From the NCBI GenBank assembly GCA_012295275.1, contig CM022667.1, positions 17,285,245 through 17,335,244 of the forward strand: a stretch of 50,000 nt of DNA, in the 5' to 3' direction. Source of the stretch: Chrysomallon squamiferum. Lineage: Eukaryota; Mollusca; Gastropoda; Neomphalida; Peltospiridae. Shown here one piece after another: positions 21,569 to 33,275 of this stretch. Below the pieces are notes generated by a model, which ran no database searches, had not been told where the DNA came from, and was given only the letters and a program-made list of their open reading frames with translations. Each line of letters opens with the position of its first letter. Position 1 is the first letter of the stretch. The position numbers were made by a program, and so were the translations under genes.

Positions 21569-22895
21569 AACAAAAACAAACAGTCCCAGTAAAGGACACT
21601 TGCCTGCATCGTGATGATGCTGCTTAAACAGCAAGGTAAGCAATAGCGAGTCTGTTTTATTCCAGAACCTCGTCCTTCATAGTGTTAGTGTTCGTTTTTA
21701 CAGATCTATTGAAATAGATGTAAATAGCGTTAATCCATTATGGTCCCCCCAAATAGAACAACTTAACAATGAAAAATATAATATAAAATTGTCATGTTTC
21801 TTCGTCCTCTTTGGTTATTGTCCTACAATTTCATTTTAAACTTTTTTCAATTACAAAGACACGTTTGTACAGCAACAACATCAGAACTCTAATACTAAAC
21901 ACGTTAAAACAGTTTGTCCCAACACCAGAACTCATCCTTGACATCTTTGCATTCACATGGTTTGCTTCCTTGTTGTCAGTTCTTCTGACTGTTCAGAAGC
22001 TAAGCTCTGTTTCAGTGTCTCTGCCTCTTCTCTGTGAAGCTCTTTACCGTATCACTCCACCAACTCTTCAGTATCTGCATAATTCATTTCCCGGTCCGTG
22101 GAACTGCCTGTACACACAATTTCTTTAGGCAACTAGATCCGCAAAACCAATATTCGTTGTAGAATGTTCGTACGTTTTAGTATTTTCAGTTTTACAGAGA
22201 AAACCGTCCTTATAGCACACTCTACTGTACTTAAACATTTTGCTAAAACAACTGAATATACTAATTATAACCAGCATAAGAAATAAGACAATATTCTTTT
22301 TTTTTCGAAACAGAAAATAAAATGTTTATAACTATTAAAACTGAAATAATTTCATATTCAACCTCGTTCAGATTTAATTTCTCTGTATAATTTAATATTA
22401 ATAACAACAGTAATAAAATAACAATCGTTGGAGGTACTTTAATAATAAAACAATTTCTATCGTTGAAGACAATTAATAATATTGAAATACTAACAATTTA
22501 ATGATAACAGCAATAATAGCAATAACAGAAGCCACTGTTATGTAGATATTTTTCTGTTTATGTAGACATTCTGCTGTACGTGTTGCATGTTTCTGCTGTT
22601 GTCCTGGAATGCATGTACGTCGATGTTTGGCAACATGTCAGGACATGTACAGTATGCATTTACGTGAATGTTTAGTGGGGTTTTTTTCAAACGTATGATG
22701 TTTGTATAAATAGATGTGTTATAAATACTTAAAATGATGAGTTTTTTATTAGGCTGAAGTAAGATTAAGAATAATTAAATACAAATTGTTAAATTCCTTA
22801 TAAATGCTTTAGTTATTTCATTATAAGAAGAAAAAGTTGTTCACCGACTTAATATAGTTTCTTTTTACTTTTTATTTATTTATTTATTCATTTAG
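21569..22895. other. Unique sequence, no gene seen
   Basis: A 105-codon plus-strand open frame (21811-22128) is non-repetitive and mildly hydrophobic in its middle (LDIFAFTWFASLLSVLL) but has no recognised family or start context. The remainder is AT-rich with scattered AAT repeats. Confidence 0.4.
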
Positions 22896-22897
22896 TA

Positions 22898-22953
<56 letters not shown>

Positions 22954-22954
22954 T
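22896..22954. repeat. (ATT)n microsatellite
   Basis: About 18 ATT units. Confidence 0.97.
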
Positions 22955-23009
22955 TACTACTTTCTTTTTTTCTTTTCTTTTAATGGTATTCTCTTTCGTT
23001 TAATATCTT

Positions 23010-23475
23010 GCTTCAGGAAAGTCTACGATCTCGGTGAACCGGTGTATTGTGGAATAACGGAACACGTGCATCCAGGTTTATCTACCATTAACATGCCATT
23101 GTAATAGACGACACGACTCAGACATACTCTTAATATGTTCTGCGTTTAGCTACCGTCCTTCCCATCAAGCCATTATCTTGGCGTGCGAAACAAAAAACAC
23201 AAGAAGCAGAACGCCTTTCGGGTAGCCCCGTTAGCCGCTGTTAAACCGCACGAACTGGCCCGTTTTCTGCCAGATTGCAAGAAGATAGGAAAAGCAATCT
23301 CTCGATATTTGATAGGCCATCTTCTCGTGGCTGTAAGAAAAATAATTCGTAATGAACACATAAGAACGCGATGTCGTCTGACGCATCATAATCGGCTGAT
23401 TACGCCGTCTGCTCGCTGTTGATTTCCGGTGCTGCGCGCGATGTTATCTGGCGCTAGGGCGCTATAGGTTGTACG
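23010..23475. other. Unique GC-rich island, candidate regulatory DNA or exon
   Basis: One of the most GC-rich patches here. It has CACGTG at 23063-23068, TGACGCATCA near 23379 (AP-1/CRE-like), and CTGCGCGCG near 23431. A 79-codon plus-strand open frame (23183-23422) is very basic, with RNKKHKKQNAFRVAP at the start. I find no family match, and its opposite strand is also open, so coding status is unproven. Confidence 0.4.
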
Positions 23476-24245
23476 AACAGTGCGGATCTTAAACGAAGAC
23501 AAATTGCAGTAAATTGAGAATCCATTTATTCCCAAATGGCTTCCTCTTAAAGTTTGGCAGCTTGCAAATTGTCTGCCATGTTAGATCGTATGAGAGACAA
23601 CTCTTCTTATAAGAGAAAAAAAAAATGTGAGAGAGAAAGAGAAGAAGAAGGTTATGACATGGTTATTAACGATATCATAAAGCTTTCTGAATCAATTTAA
23701 ATTCCGAATTACCGTTAATATTCAGTTATTAGATTCAAGTGGGAAATGTGCATTTACTTAGCATGACATCACGATTTAATTACAGAATTTTTATTTGAGA
23801 TTGTTAGTTAGACCATGAAAATGTTTCTAATTATTTTCGGAGCAGTTTGAAAATTAACATTTACTTAATAAAAATCACTTCAGTACTTGGTATTTTGACT
23901 ATTGACATTTTTTAAAACTGTTTTTTTTTTTTTTTTTTTTTTATTACTATTATTTTAATTATTATTTTGTGTATGTGTGAGTGTGTATCTGTATATGTGA
24001 GTGCGTGTGTGTTGTGTTTGTGTTTGAGGGGTCTGTTTGGTGTGAGTGCTTTTATTATTTATTTTTAACTTTATGTTGTTGTTTTTTATTATTTATTTAT
24101 TTATTTTAATTATTATTGTTTAATCTTTTATTTAATGTTTGCTTTTTATTATTATTATTATTGTCATTATTATCATCATCATCATCATCATCAATTATTT
24201 TTTTATTATTATTATTATTACTATTACTATTATTAAAGCTGAAAA
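23476..24245. other. AT-rich DNA with low-complexity tail
   Basis: Unique until about 23915, then poly-T (23923-23943), GT-rich sequence, and mixed ATT, ATC and CAT repeats to about 24236. Confidence 0.6.
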
Positions 24246-24596
24246 TAAAATCAATTTAAAAAAGAAACCAATGAAGTTGGTTATGAAATGTATTTCTTGT
24301 AAAGTTATGTGAAATTTCAACGAGATTGAAATACAAGTCTTCAGTTTCAGTTATTCTTCAAGATTTTCTGATTATGTTGTCTGCATTGATTGAAATGTCT
24401 GCTATTATGGACATCAGTGCATCCATGTTCACTGCATTTTATAGATCCACTTTGCTGTCTGCATACTTGAAATAACTATGAGTTTCAACATCTCTTAAAT
24501 GAGTACGTGATACGAAATCATAACTTTTTAAAATATTACTGTTTTATTTGGGTTTTAGAAATATTGAAAAACATTCCATGAAGCCATTCTGGAGCC

Positions 24597-24607
24597 TGGC
24601 AATCCTC
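24597..24607 (+). repeat. Dispersed core TGGCARTYCTC, site 5
   Basis: Reads TGGCAATCCTC after TTCTGGAGCC. The upstream CTGGAG is shared with site 1 (ACTGGAGAG). Confidence 0.5.
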
Positions 24608-24685
24608 TTATAGGTGTCAAAATGGTTCATAACATTGGACTTCAGTAATCTCTAGTATGCTGCTGGTGCTGTTGCTACTACCACT

Positions 24686-24706
24686 ATTACAACAACAACA
24701 ACAACA

Positions 24707-24752
<46 letters not shown>

Positions 24753-24754
24753 TA
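24686..24754. repeat. (CAA)n then (CTA)n microsatellite
   Basis: Six or seven CAA units followed by about 15 CTA units. Confidence 0.97.
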
Positions 24755-24904
24755 TATTATTACATCCAAATTTAAAACATTATCCGATGCCAAAAAATAA
24801 AATAAAAAAAAAAATAATGATAAAGAATAATAATACAAAATAAATAAATAAACTACATACATTAAAATTAACGGTCAACATAGTTATATTCACATACCAG
24901 ACCA

Positions 24905-25145
24905 CTCTAACCACTGTATTCCTTTGACCGTTGCTCGGTCAATAAACATTTGAATTTGTTTACACCCGTCGCCCGCTATACGACAAGCAGACATTCAGTG
25001 CCCCTGGACACAACGGCTGTAGGAGGCGCGGAGTCGTGTCGAGGTAATCTGCCAATTTAAAAAGCAATTTACTAATTTCACAGCCCGCGATAGGCAGACA
25101 TTCAGCCACGAGCACTTAGACCGGCCGGGCAATGTGCTTTGAGAA
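24905..25145. other. Unique GC-rich island with internal direct repeat
   Basis: Two copies of a CCCGC-ATA...GCAGACATTCAG module lie at 24972-24998 and 25084-25105. Upstream, AATAAACA and TGTTTAC form an inverted pair of forkhead-like sites at about 24940-24963, and GACCG/CGGTC form a small hairpin at 24926-24940. Candidate cis-regulatory DNA. Confidence 0.4.
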
Positions 25146-25192
25146 CCACGAACAAGACTTGAGTGCTTATTTCGAGAGGTTCTTCTTTTTTC

Positions 25193-25315
25193 TTTCGTAT
25201 TCTTTCTTCTTCTTTCTTTCTTTCTTTCTTTTTTCTTCTTCTTCTTCTTCTTCTTCTGATTCTTCTTCTTATCATTATCATTATTAATATTTTTATTATT
25301 ATTATTTTTTTTTTC
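25193..25315. repeat. (TTC)n and (ATT)n low-complexity tract
   Basis: Pyrimidine-rich TTC/TTTC units followed by ATT units and a T run. The Arg/Lys-rich minus frame is an artefact. Confidence 0.95.
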
Positions 25316-25865
25316 TTTAATTGTTTAAGACTGTTCCAATGAGTCAATACATTTTTGTGTGTGTGGAAAAAGAAAGAGACAGAGGAATTTTGATTAAACA
25401 AGAGAACGAGAACATGCTTATATTGTGTGCATTAAAGCAGGCTATAGAAAGAAGGTGCTAAAGCAATTCTGAAAGACAAAGAATTGGGAAAATAGGTGCA
25501 CAGAATGAAGTGTTAGCAAATTTGTTAACATAAAATGTGGATATCTTGAGTTTGTCCTTCAAAAAGACCATGGAAGAATAACTGTATTAATCACTAATCT
25601 AAACAGTTTCTAAAACAAATATTTGTATTAAGTAAGTGTGAAATATATATTCCTTTAAAACAAAACAGAAAAACAACAGAACGCTATCGGTTCAGATTAC
25701 GTTGGGTATACGCATCTGGTTGTATGTTTATCGTTTTTTAACAATTGTGTTTTGTCCATTTAGATTACTTTCATATACGCATTTGATTGTATGCTTACAT
25801 ATTTGTTAATAATTCTGTCATTTTCAGTTATATGCAGATATGAGTTCGGACATAAGAATGAAATT
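25316..25865. other. AT-rich spacer with a local duplication
   Basis: GATTACGTT-GGTATACGCATCTGGTTGTATGTTTA near 25696 and GATTACTTTCATATACGCATTTGATTGTATGCTTA near 25763 are related, about 67 bases apart, with TTGTTAA sequence after each. Probably an old tandem duplication. Confidence 0.55.
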
Positions 25866-26040
25866 TGAAAAAAAAATTATAATGAATAAAAGGAAAAATA
25901 GAAAAAAAAAAAATAGAAGAAACCGTTCTTTTTTTTTTTTTTTTTTTTTTTTCTTATTAAGTTTTTTTTTTTTTTTTTTGTTTTTTAGAAAAAAATAAAA
26001 ATTGAAAAAAAAAGGAAAAGAAAAGAAGAAAAAAACGTAA
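25866..26040. repeat. Clustered poly-A and poly-T tracts
   Basis: Poly-A blocks alternate with poly-T blocks (about 25931-25952 and 25963-25979), so strands can pair locally. Open frames here are artefacts. Confidence 0.9.
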
Positions 26041-26225
26041 TATAGTAAAAAGCTTTGATCGATGTTGTATTTACATGAGTTAACTGCAGTGCTCGGCATG
26101 TCCCAGAATTCCTTATCGAGTCTCGCTATTTTGCAAAACGGTATATCTGCCAAATCTCGCGAGATCTCGGACAGACGGAGACTAAGTGTCTGCAACGTCG
26201 GAAATGAGAATAATATCATATCAAG
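26041..26225. other. Unique balanced-composition patch
   Basis: Non-repetitive, containing CTCGCGAGATCTCGG near 26155 with a CTCGCGAGA palindromic core. An ETS/ZBTB33-type CTCGCGAGA element is typical of some TATA-less promoters, so this is a weak promoter candidate. Confidence 0.3.
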
Positions 26226-27005
26226 ATGTTGAGTGTTTGATTATACATAGATTTGTACCCTTCATATTAGATATCGGTAATCACTGGAAAGATAGAAAAC
26301 CGAAAAGAAAGAAGAACGTGTGATTACAATTTTCCTTTTACATTCTAATAATCACGGGAAAGAAAGAAAGAATAAAAAACCAGGAAAGAATATATATATA
26401 TATAAAAAAACATTTTTTTTTTTTTTTTTTTTTAGCATGACTAAAAAATGTCAGTAGTCACTGGAAAGATTGAAAACGAAAAAAAAAAAATAATAATAAC
26501 CAAAAAAAAAAAGAAATGAAAGAGAGAAAAAGAGGAAACACATATGTAATGAAAATAAAAATAAATAAAAAAGTAAATAGTAGTAGCAGTAGTAGTAGTA
26601 GTAGTAATGAATAAAGATTAATAAATAAAATAATTTTAAACGATAGAAAGAAGACATTAAATAAATAATATTTTAAATAAAACAGGGTCATTATAAAGTC
26701 CTTATGAAATTTTTGATTTTTGTAATTTTTGTTCAATGCATAAATGATAAGAGAAAATAATTTTAGGATTTTATATAAATATATTTTTAATTGTTTAGAT
26801 TCTTAATTGTCAAAATTACCACCGTCATTATGGTATAACTGAAAATCAGCTACAAAATGTATTTCTAGAACTTAAGAATCGTTTCACAATTTCCATCCAT
26901 CAAAACGATGATCATGTTGAACATTAAGAATTCCAACAATAAATATATTTTAAAATCTAAAATTTCTTTTCTCTTCATCTTTTATATAATATATTTATTA
27001 ATTTT
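26226..27005. other. AT-rich low-complexity DNA, no gene seen
   Basis: Includes poly-T at about 26411-26433, (TA)n at about 26391-26403, A/AAT tracts at 26477-26510 and GTA units at 26580-26605. TCACTGGAAAGAT occurs at 26280 and again at 26458, both followed by GAAAAC-type sequence. Confidence 0.5.
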
Positions 27006-27011
27006 TATTTT

Positions 27012-27054
<43 letters not shown>

Positions 27055-27060
27055 TTTTAT
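27006..27060. repeat. (TTTA)n microsatellite
   Basis: About twelve TTTA units. Confidence 0.95.
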
Positions 27061-27420
27061 TATATATATTTTTTGGATATAGATACATCCTTTTATAATA
27101 AATTTAAATTTCATTTAAATGTGATATTTATATTTTGCTCTGCTCTTTCTTCTGTTTTATAAAAGGTTTTAAATTTCTATTCTGTTTTAGTGTTTTGTTT
27201 TATATAAAAATGATTTGTGTTTCTTGTTTGGGTGATGTTAACCATTCATTTATTCATTCATCAATATTATTATTTTTTACTCCATCAAATGATGTGACGT
27301 AAATCATTAATGGCGTCGACAGAATTAAAATACCTAAAACAAACAGGTTAATTAGAAACAGACTTAGTAACAGTAATAATAGTATACTATGAATAATACT
27401 ACCGACGGTTCTTTCTAAAT
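27061..27420. other. AT-rich spacer, no gene seen
   Basis: Nothing recognised apart from a short CATTCATT tract at 27244-27262. Confidence 0.45.
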
Positions 27421-27480
27421 TATTTATTTATTTATTATTAATATTATTATTAATGTTGTTGTTGTTGTTGTTGTTGTTAT
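27421..27480. repeat. (TTTA)n, (ATT)n, (TTG)n microsatellite
   Basis: Compound tract ending in seven TTG units. Confidence 0.9.
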
Positions 27481-27519
27481 AAACATAACTATACCACACA
27501 GTTAACAAAACAATAATTG

Positions 27520-27930
27520 ATACTACGTCACAGGCATAAGCAACAAAGACGTAACATCATCGTTCATCAATCACTTGATGCCAAACGATGATGACATCAT
27601 TAACATGCACGTGCACCATTTATCTACATCCGTTATTGAAAATGCCAGCCTTCAAAAACCTGCCGAGCCCAGATTGTCAGATACCTTGAGCGATGGCCAT
27701 TTAATAGCTTTTGTCCCTGTTTCGTCAGCATCACTTTCCATTCGCGTCTGAGCATGGCCTCTTTGAAGTACGTTTTCCTGCATGTCTCTCCAAACACCAA
27801 GGAACGGTTGTCGTTATAGCATTTTCATTTTTCTTCAAGGCACACGAAGACTCGTCTTCTGGTATAGCTAGAAGTAAAAGGTTATCTTGTTTCGTGATGG
27901 TTAAGTGGAACAATGGTACTTGATAGCTTT
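27520..27930. other. Unique GC-richer island, candidate regulatory DNA
   Basis: Holds CACGTG at 27608-27613 and repeated GATGATGACATCA-type sequence near 27586-27600. A 70-codon plus frame (27711-27923) overlaps an open minus frame; neither shows a known domain. Confidence 0.35.
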
Positions 27931-27962
27931 GTACAGTTTGAGAAGAAAGGGAAGGAATAGTA

Positions 27963-27965
<3 letters not shown>

Positions 27966-28059
<94 letters not shown>
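27966..28059. repeat. (GA)n microsatellite
   Basis: About 46 uninterrupted GA units. Confidence 0.98.
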
Positions 28060-28060
<1 letters not shown>

Positions 28061-28261
28061 ATTCTCTAACAATAATTATAAAAATATTTGTTATTTTAAT
28101 GTTAAATATTTGTAGATAACTTAGACATGATTAAAATATGAAAAAAAAATACGAAAATATATAACCGTCTCATTTTGCGCTGAAAATAGAACGTGACTTG
28201 ACTTTTGTGGGTCTTTAGAGTAGAGTAAATATTATATATTTTCATTATTAACTTTTAAAAT

Positions 28262-28275
28262 TATTTATTTATTTT

Positions 28276-28347
<72 letters not shown>

Positions 28348-28412
28348 TTACTTCTTTTTTTTATTTGTTATTTTATTTTATTTATTATTATTAATATATA
28401 TATTTTTTTTTT
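28262..28412. repeat. (TTTA)n / (ATT)n microsatellite
   Basis: About 20 ATT units flanked by TTTA units and T runs. Confidence 0.97.
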
Positions 28413-28429
28413 GTACATTAGAATTCACT

Positions 28430-28885
28430 CGTAGACGATTCAGCAAGGCTAACGATCGTTTCTCTTTTGAACCAGCTACAATAATGGCTGCAATCAATTT
28501 TTGCAAAGGGAGGTAATAAAATTGATTTAGAAATGGTCATGAACGAATTTTAACGGCCAGCGTTGCCATATGTTGCAATGAATTGCGTTAATCAATCACG
28601 TGACTGTCAAATGCTTTCTCTTTGATGTTTGTCACGTGACTGAGATCAGAAGCTAATAGGAAAGAGCTTCGTTAGATTCAAGACTGAGAAAACGCTAGAC
28701 AAAAATGTGTTCACTTCTGTAACACTGTTGGCTGTTCCCGATCAAATTCTGGTTTAGAAAATATTTGTAAGCGTGTTCATGATAATGCAAATATTTGTCT
28801 CAGTGGTTTTCGTCAAGGTAAACCTCATTTTGAGGCGCTAATCATCTGGTTTCAACCGTCGTTGTCATGGTAACCTAAACTATTT
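28430..28885. promoter_or_regulatory. Candidate cis-regulatory island with paired TCACGTGAC sites and an X-box
   Basis: Unique DNA. TCACGTGAC occurs at about 28596-28604 and GTCACGTGAC at 28631-28640, the latter a perfect 10-base palindrome of the USF/MITF-TFE type. ATCAATCA just before the first resembles a PBX-type site, and TGACTGTCAA follows. GTTGTCATGGTAAC at 28861-28874 resembles an RFX X-box. No open frame of note. Regulatory role is inferred from motif content only. Confidence 0.45.
28861..28874. promoter_or_regulatory. RFX X-box-like palindrome
   Basis: GTTGTCATGGTAAC: near-palindromic, with one half (GGTAAC) matching the RFX half-site exactly and the other (GTTGTC) differing by one base. 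Confidence 0.4.
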
Positions 28886-30650
28886 TCATTCTGTTTTTAT
28901 TTCTTTAAATTTATTATTTTTAAAACATTTTTTGTTTCCTGTTCATATTATTGTTTCATTACTGTTCTTGTTGTTATTTACGCTCAGAAATTCCAAATAA
29001 AAATTCTTACTAATCAAATACCAATGCAGATATTTGAAATGCCCGAAAAAAAAAAGATACGAACATAAGAAATAAAAGTTTCAGCTATGAAAATACAACA
29101 TAAAATATCGAAATACAAGTTCAAAAACTGAAACACGAATTCAGACTTTTGAAATACAACCTCACACTTTTCAAATGCAAGCTCACACTTTTGAAACACT
29201 AGCTCATACTTTCAGAATACAAGTTCAAACGTTTTAAATATCAATTCAAAGACATCAAAGATATATTTTTATATTTATTTTCTTTTTTCTTTCTGAATAA
29301 AATAACCGCATATGTAAATAGGTATAAAGAACATATTTCTATTAGTAACCTGTCTCTTTGTCACAGCATGAATACAAAGCTTTTTGGCTCTTTGAGTTAT
29401 AAATGGGTGTAACTATTTCCAGTACGAAGCAGATTTAAGTCTCTCAGCAAAATTTAGTTTAATGTGCATATAAATATGTGGTTGCAAGACGATAAATATA
29501 ATTATATGTGTAGGATGGTGGATGGGTAGATGTTTGTGTACGTAGTGATGAATGTATGTGCGTTTTGAACGAAGTGTTTGTATGTCTGAAGACACGTGTG
29601 TACGTGTGTTTGTTAATGGTGTATTTAAATACTTGTGGTTATAAAATATAAATATTACGTTTTTGTTTGCATACATGTGTTTGTATGTATATTTCTTTCT
29701 GGGTTTTTTTTCTCTTTTTTTTTTTGTTGGTTTTTTGGGGTTTTTTTTCTGTTTTAATATCAACGATTATCTGTACAAATGTTAACAGATATAAAATCTT
29801 GAGAAATAGTTTAACTTAGATTTCTCATGAAACTAAACCCACGATGCTGTGGTGTACACGGTTACAGAGATACGAGGTTTTTTACGTCACTACACAAGAG
29901 CACTGCCACAAACGCCTAGCAGTGAATGTTAGGTATCTCTGTATTAAACGCTATTAATTTTGTGTGAAAACCTCATGTGTGGTCTGGTCCTTTTAAATGA
30001 TGCACGTTTAGCGAATACTATAAACTGATAAAGCAATGCATGGGTGTATACGTAATTCTTTCCAGTTTTTCTTTTTTTTCTTCTGTTCTTCATCTGTGGA
30101 TGTGCACAAGAGGAGGTGCTCACTAAAGCCTCCTCTTTCCATCTTCAGTGTCGACTGATGTATGTCCTGTAACAATGAACTTCGTCTAATCTTGAAATTT
30201 ATATTCATCACAATTAACATGCCCCACCCCTTATCTCTCATCTAGGACCCGCCCCTGTCACTGCTTTCGCTACTTGAATGTTTGCAGTCCATAATGTTTG
30301 AGATTAATGGTTCATTTTATGATGAAATGAGGAATGCAATTTGTAATCTGTCGTTTATGTTCGTAGAAGAATATATATGTATGTTTCAGATATCAGATTT
30401 ATGTTTGCAGTCATGGTTAGCCCACACTACAAAAGAAAGAAACATTGACGATAAATATTGTATTTTCTTATCGGTTTCTTTGTCTATTTGCATACAGCTT
30501 GAAAATTAAAAACCCTTTTTATTTTTTTCTGTTTCTTTTTTTTTTCTAACGTATATGAAGCAAATAATAAAAAAAAATAAAAACAAAAAAAGAAAAAAAA
30601 AATGAACATATGGTCATACATTTAAATTAAAAAGACAATTATTGCAGGAG

Positions 30651-30654
<4 letters not shown>
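28886..30654. other. AT-rich intergenic DNA, no gene seen
   Basis: Within 29030-29260 several short phrases like GAAATACAAG-TTCA, CTCACACTTTT-GAAA and ACTTTTGAAATACAA recur, suggesting a degenerate tandem repeat of about 25 bases; this also produces the repetitive minus frame at 29014-29199. CACGTG lies at 29593-29598. T/G-rich low complexity lies at 29697-29750 and A-rich tracts at 30563-30602. Confidence 0.5.
29030..29260. repeat. Degenerate tandem repeat, about 24-27 bp unit
   Basis: Successive units carry AAATACAA or GAAACAC followed by TTCA or CTCA and ACTTTTGAAA, for example near 29115, 29140, 29160, 29185 and 29215. In the minus frame it reads as repeats of FQKCE / FEKCE / FQKSE. Units are too diverged to give an exact consensus by eye. 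Confidence 0.65.

Positions 30655-30737
<83 letters not shown>
30652..30737. repeat. (TC)n microsatellite
   Basis: About 41 uninterrupted TC units, then a short GT tract. Confidence 0.98.
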
Positions 30738-30745
<8 letters not shown>

Positions 30746-31099
30746 AGTTAAATTAGTTTAGTTGACTAATCGTCTGTTGGTTGTCACTAGATATTCGTTC
30801 TTTCAACGCGGTTGACACGTGCGGTCCAACTTGGCTCACCCAGGGAATTAAAATTAAAACATCAAAGAAAAACGTCTTCTGAAGAATTACGTATCTGACG
30901 ATAGATGTGGATGTGGTGACCCATGTGAATTAATCTTAGTTTCTATTTATCTTCTGACAAGAGTTGCAGAAGCAGTGGGAAAGAGGGTATATACCACACA
31001 CAAAACGCAGTCTACTTTTATTCACAGAAATTGGGATCTTGGATAAAAAGTAAAAAGATCATAAGTGGATATTAAACAGTGGGTATGTTGTTCTCGAGG

Positions 31100-31680
31100 C
31101 GTTTCCTTGGCAATATGGGACATGTGACTTGTATGACGTAGTCATGGTGCGAAATTCCTCTAGAACTGAAAAGTTAAATCGCTAAAACGAAGAACATGCT
31201 GAAATTATTCTGGCGACTAAAAGACATTCAGATGGGGCGAATTAAATTGATTTGGCATGACGGTAATGCGCGTTTTACAGCATATTTCACTTTGTAAGAG
31301 GCTATATGAGGGCAGCCTATCAAATAACTCCAGTAATTAGCCTGCAAGTGGTTTCTTAAGACTTTTTTTTTTTCGTCTTTTTTAAAGGGGCCAACTTGAA
31401 GTCTTTAAATGTCATTAGGAAACGGCGTATGACTGTCAGATACGCCCGAGAAGGAACACGTGTAAGAATCGCAGCATGTGCAACAGAGAACCGCTCGTCT
31501 GAAAGGCCACCATCGTCGATCGAGCGTCTGAGAGTGATTCGTAGCCGGTTCGCGCTCCCGGCTATTAGCTAGCCACCGATACGGGAGATGAATGCTACAA
31601 CAACAAGGTGGAATAATACGGCACGGAAGATGCAAGAAACAGTGTTAGTTTCCTCCCTCGTTTGATTGGCTCCTATGTTT
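31100..31680. other. Unique GC-rich island, candidate regulatory DNA
   Basis: The richest part is 31420-31640, with CACGTG at 31457-31462, CGTCGATCGAGCG near 31513, GGTTCGCGCTCCCGGCTATT near 31548, and an inverted CCAAT box (GATTGGC) near 31664. A 76-codon minus frame lies here (31405-31635) without a known domain; a cysteine-rich stretch (CCTCCDSYTC) is probably coincidental. Confidence 0.4.
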
Positions 31681-31772
31681 TTTCTTTTCTTTCCACATTT
31701 CGTTTTCCTTCTGAAACATTTTCTCTGTTGTCACCTGTACATTTATTTATATATTTATGTCTATATTACACC

Positions 31773-31809
31773 TGTCTATCTATCTATCTATCTATCTATC
31801 TATCAATTT

Positions 31810-31901
<92 letters not shown>
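31773..31901. repeat. Compound (TATC)n - (TC)n - (TA)n microsatellite
   Basis: Seven TATC units, about 24 TC units, then about 17 TA units. The block order TC then TA matches 17050-17151. Confidence 0.98.
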
Positions 31902-32805
31902 CTTCTTCTTGTAGTTCTTGTGTCTTATATATGTATATATATTTCTTTTTTTTTGTTTTGCCTGTAATGGTTATTTTAATTCGAAAGCTATTAGTCGCTA
32001 ATATTTATTCTTATTTCTTACGTTTATTTATTTTATTTTATTTTATTTTATTTCATTTCATTATATTTAAAATTAAATAAATAAAAAAAAACTCTATCTG
32101 AAAATGATTTATTACTATTATTATCGTGGTGATCATTACATCATAATAATCAACAAACCCAAAATGAGAATGTTTTTATTAATTATTAATTCAGCCCATT
32201 ATGCGTTAATTTTACAAGATTTCTTAGAATCACTGAAAGGGATCCATATTCGAAACGAGCTATTATTTCCATGAAAATGATCATTATTATTATTTTATTT
32301 TTTTTTTAAGAGAAAATAAAACACAAACAAAAAGATGATAAATTACTAATAAGGTAGATAAAGATCAAAACAACAACTTCATTTCGGTGCAGAAAATTCT
32401 TGAAATTTACTATAATTTTAGTTTTTGTTTGTTTGTGTATTGCATTGTCTGACTGTTAAGATAAGCTGTATGCTACCGCTATGAGCATTCTAGAAGATTC
32501 AAATTACAAATTAGCACACTTGTGTAGCACGAATAATGAATTATAAACTTTGAATCGACAAGAAACTATATACGCTGGTGCTTATCCGTCAAATAAATTC
32601 TGCTACAGATGCTGAACATTTTTTCTTATCTGAAACTCGGTTGCAGGGTGTCCAACTTGAAAATGACGAAACTAACCGAAACTTACTTTTTTCTTCATTT
32701 TTTTAACTGTTGATTTTAATTTTTTTGGTTTTTACAGCATTTGCATATGTAAATTTTTACACAAATAATCAGATTTAAAAAACTACACCATATTTTTATA
32801 TTTAT
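31902..32805. other. AT-rich spacer, no gene seen
   Basis: TTTTA units at about 32030-32062. Otherwise unique, with nothing recognised. Confidence 0.45.
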
Positions 32806-32807
32806 GT

Positions 32808-32837
32808 ATTATAATAATAATAATAATAATAATAATA

Positions 32838-32884
<47 letters not shown>

Positions 32885-32930
32885 TACTGCTACGACTACT
32901 ACTATCATCATCATCATCATCATTATTATT
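32808..32930. repeat. (AAT)n/(ATT)n/(ACT)n/(ATC)n compound array
   Basis: The AAT block then the ATT block form a self-complementary pair. The interruption CTGCTACGACTACTACTA is also found at about 33201. Confidence 0.95.
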
Positions 32931-33100
32931 TCTATTTGTTTTTTGTTTTTTTATTTTATATTTCTAATTTTTGTTTTGTTTTCTTTTTCTTTTTCATGGT
33001 TTGTTAATTTGTCATGTATTTTTAAATTATTATTATTTAAAAACCACTCTGACGTGGGTAAAAAGTAACAACACAACTTATTCGTTTTTTATTTCTTCTT

Positions 33101-33125
33101 ATTATTATTTCTATCACTATTATTA

Positions 33126-33186
<61 letters not shown>

Positions 33187-33275
33187 TACTACTACTACTA
33201 CTGCTACGACTACTACTACTACTATTATTATTATTATTTTTATTTTTATTATTTTTATTATTATTATTTTATCTT
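33101..33275. repeat. (ATT)n/(CTA)n compound array
   Basis: About 20 ATT units, CTA units, the interruption CTGCTACGACTACTACTA shared with the previous array, then more ATT units. Confidence 0.95.

Noticed and set aside
23173-23422. Overlapping open frames on both strands as a basic protein gene
   Set aside because: Both strands are open because of local GC-rich composition; no family recognised and no start or splice context that favours either.
25102-25401. Arg/Lys-rich minus-strand frame resembling a nuclear localisation or RS-type domain
   Set aside because: Produced by TTC/TTTC simple repeats on the plus strand.
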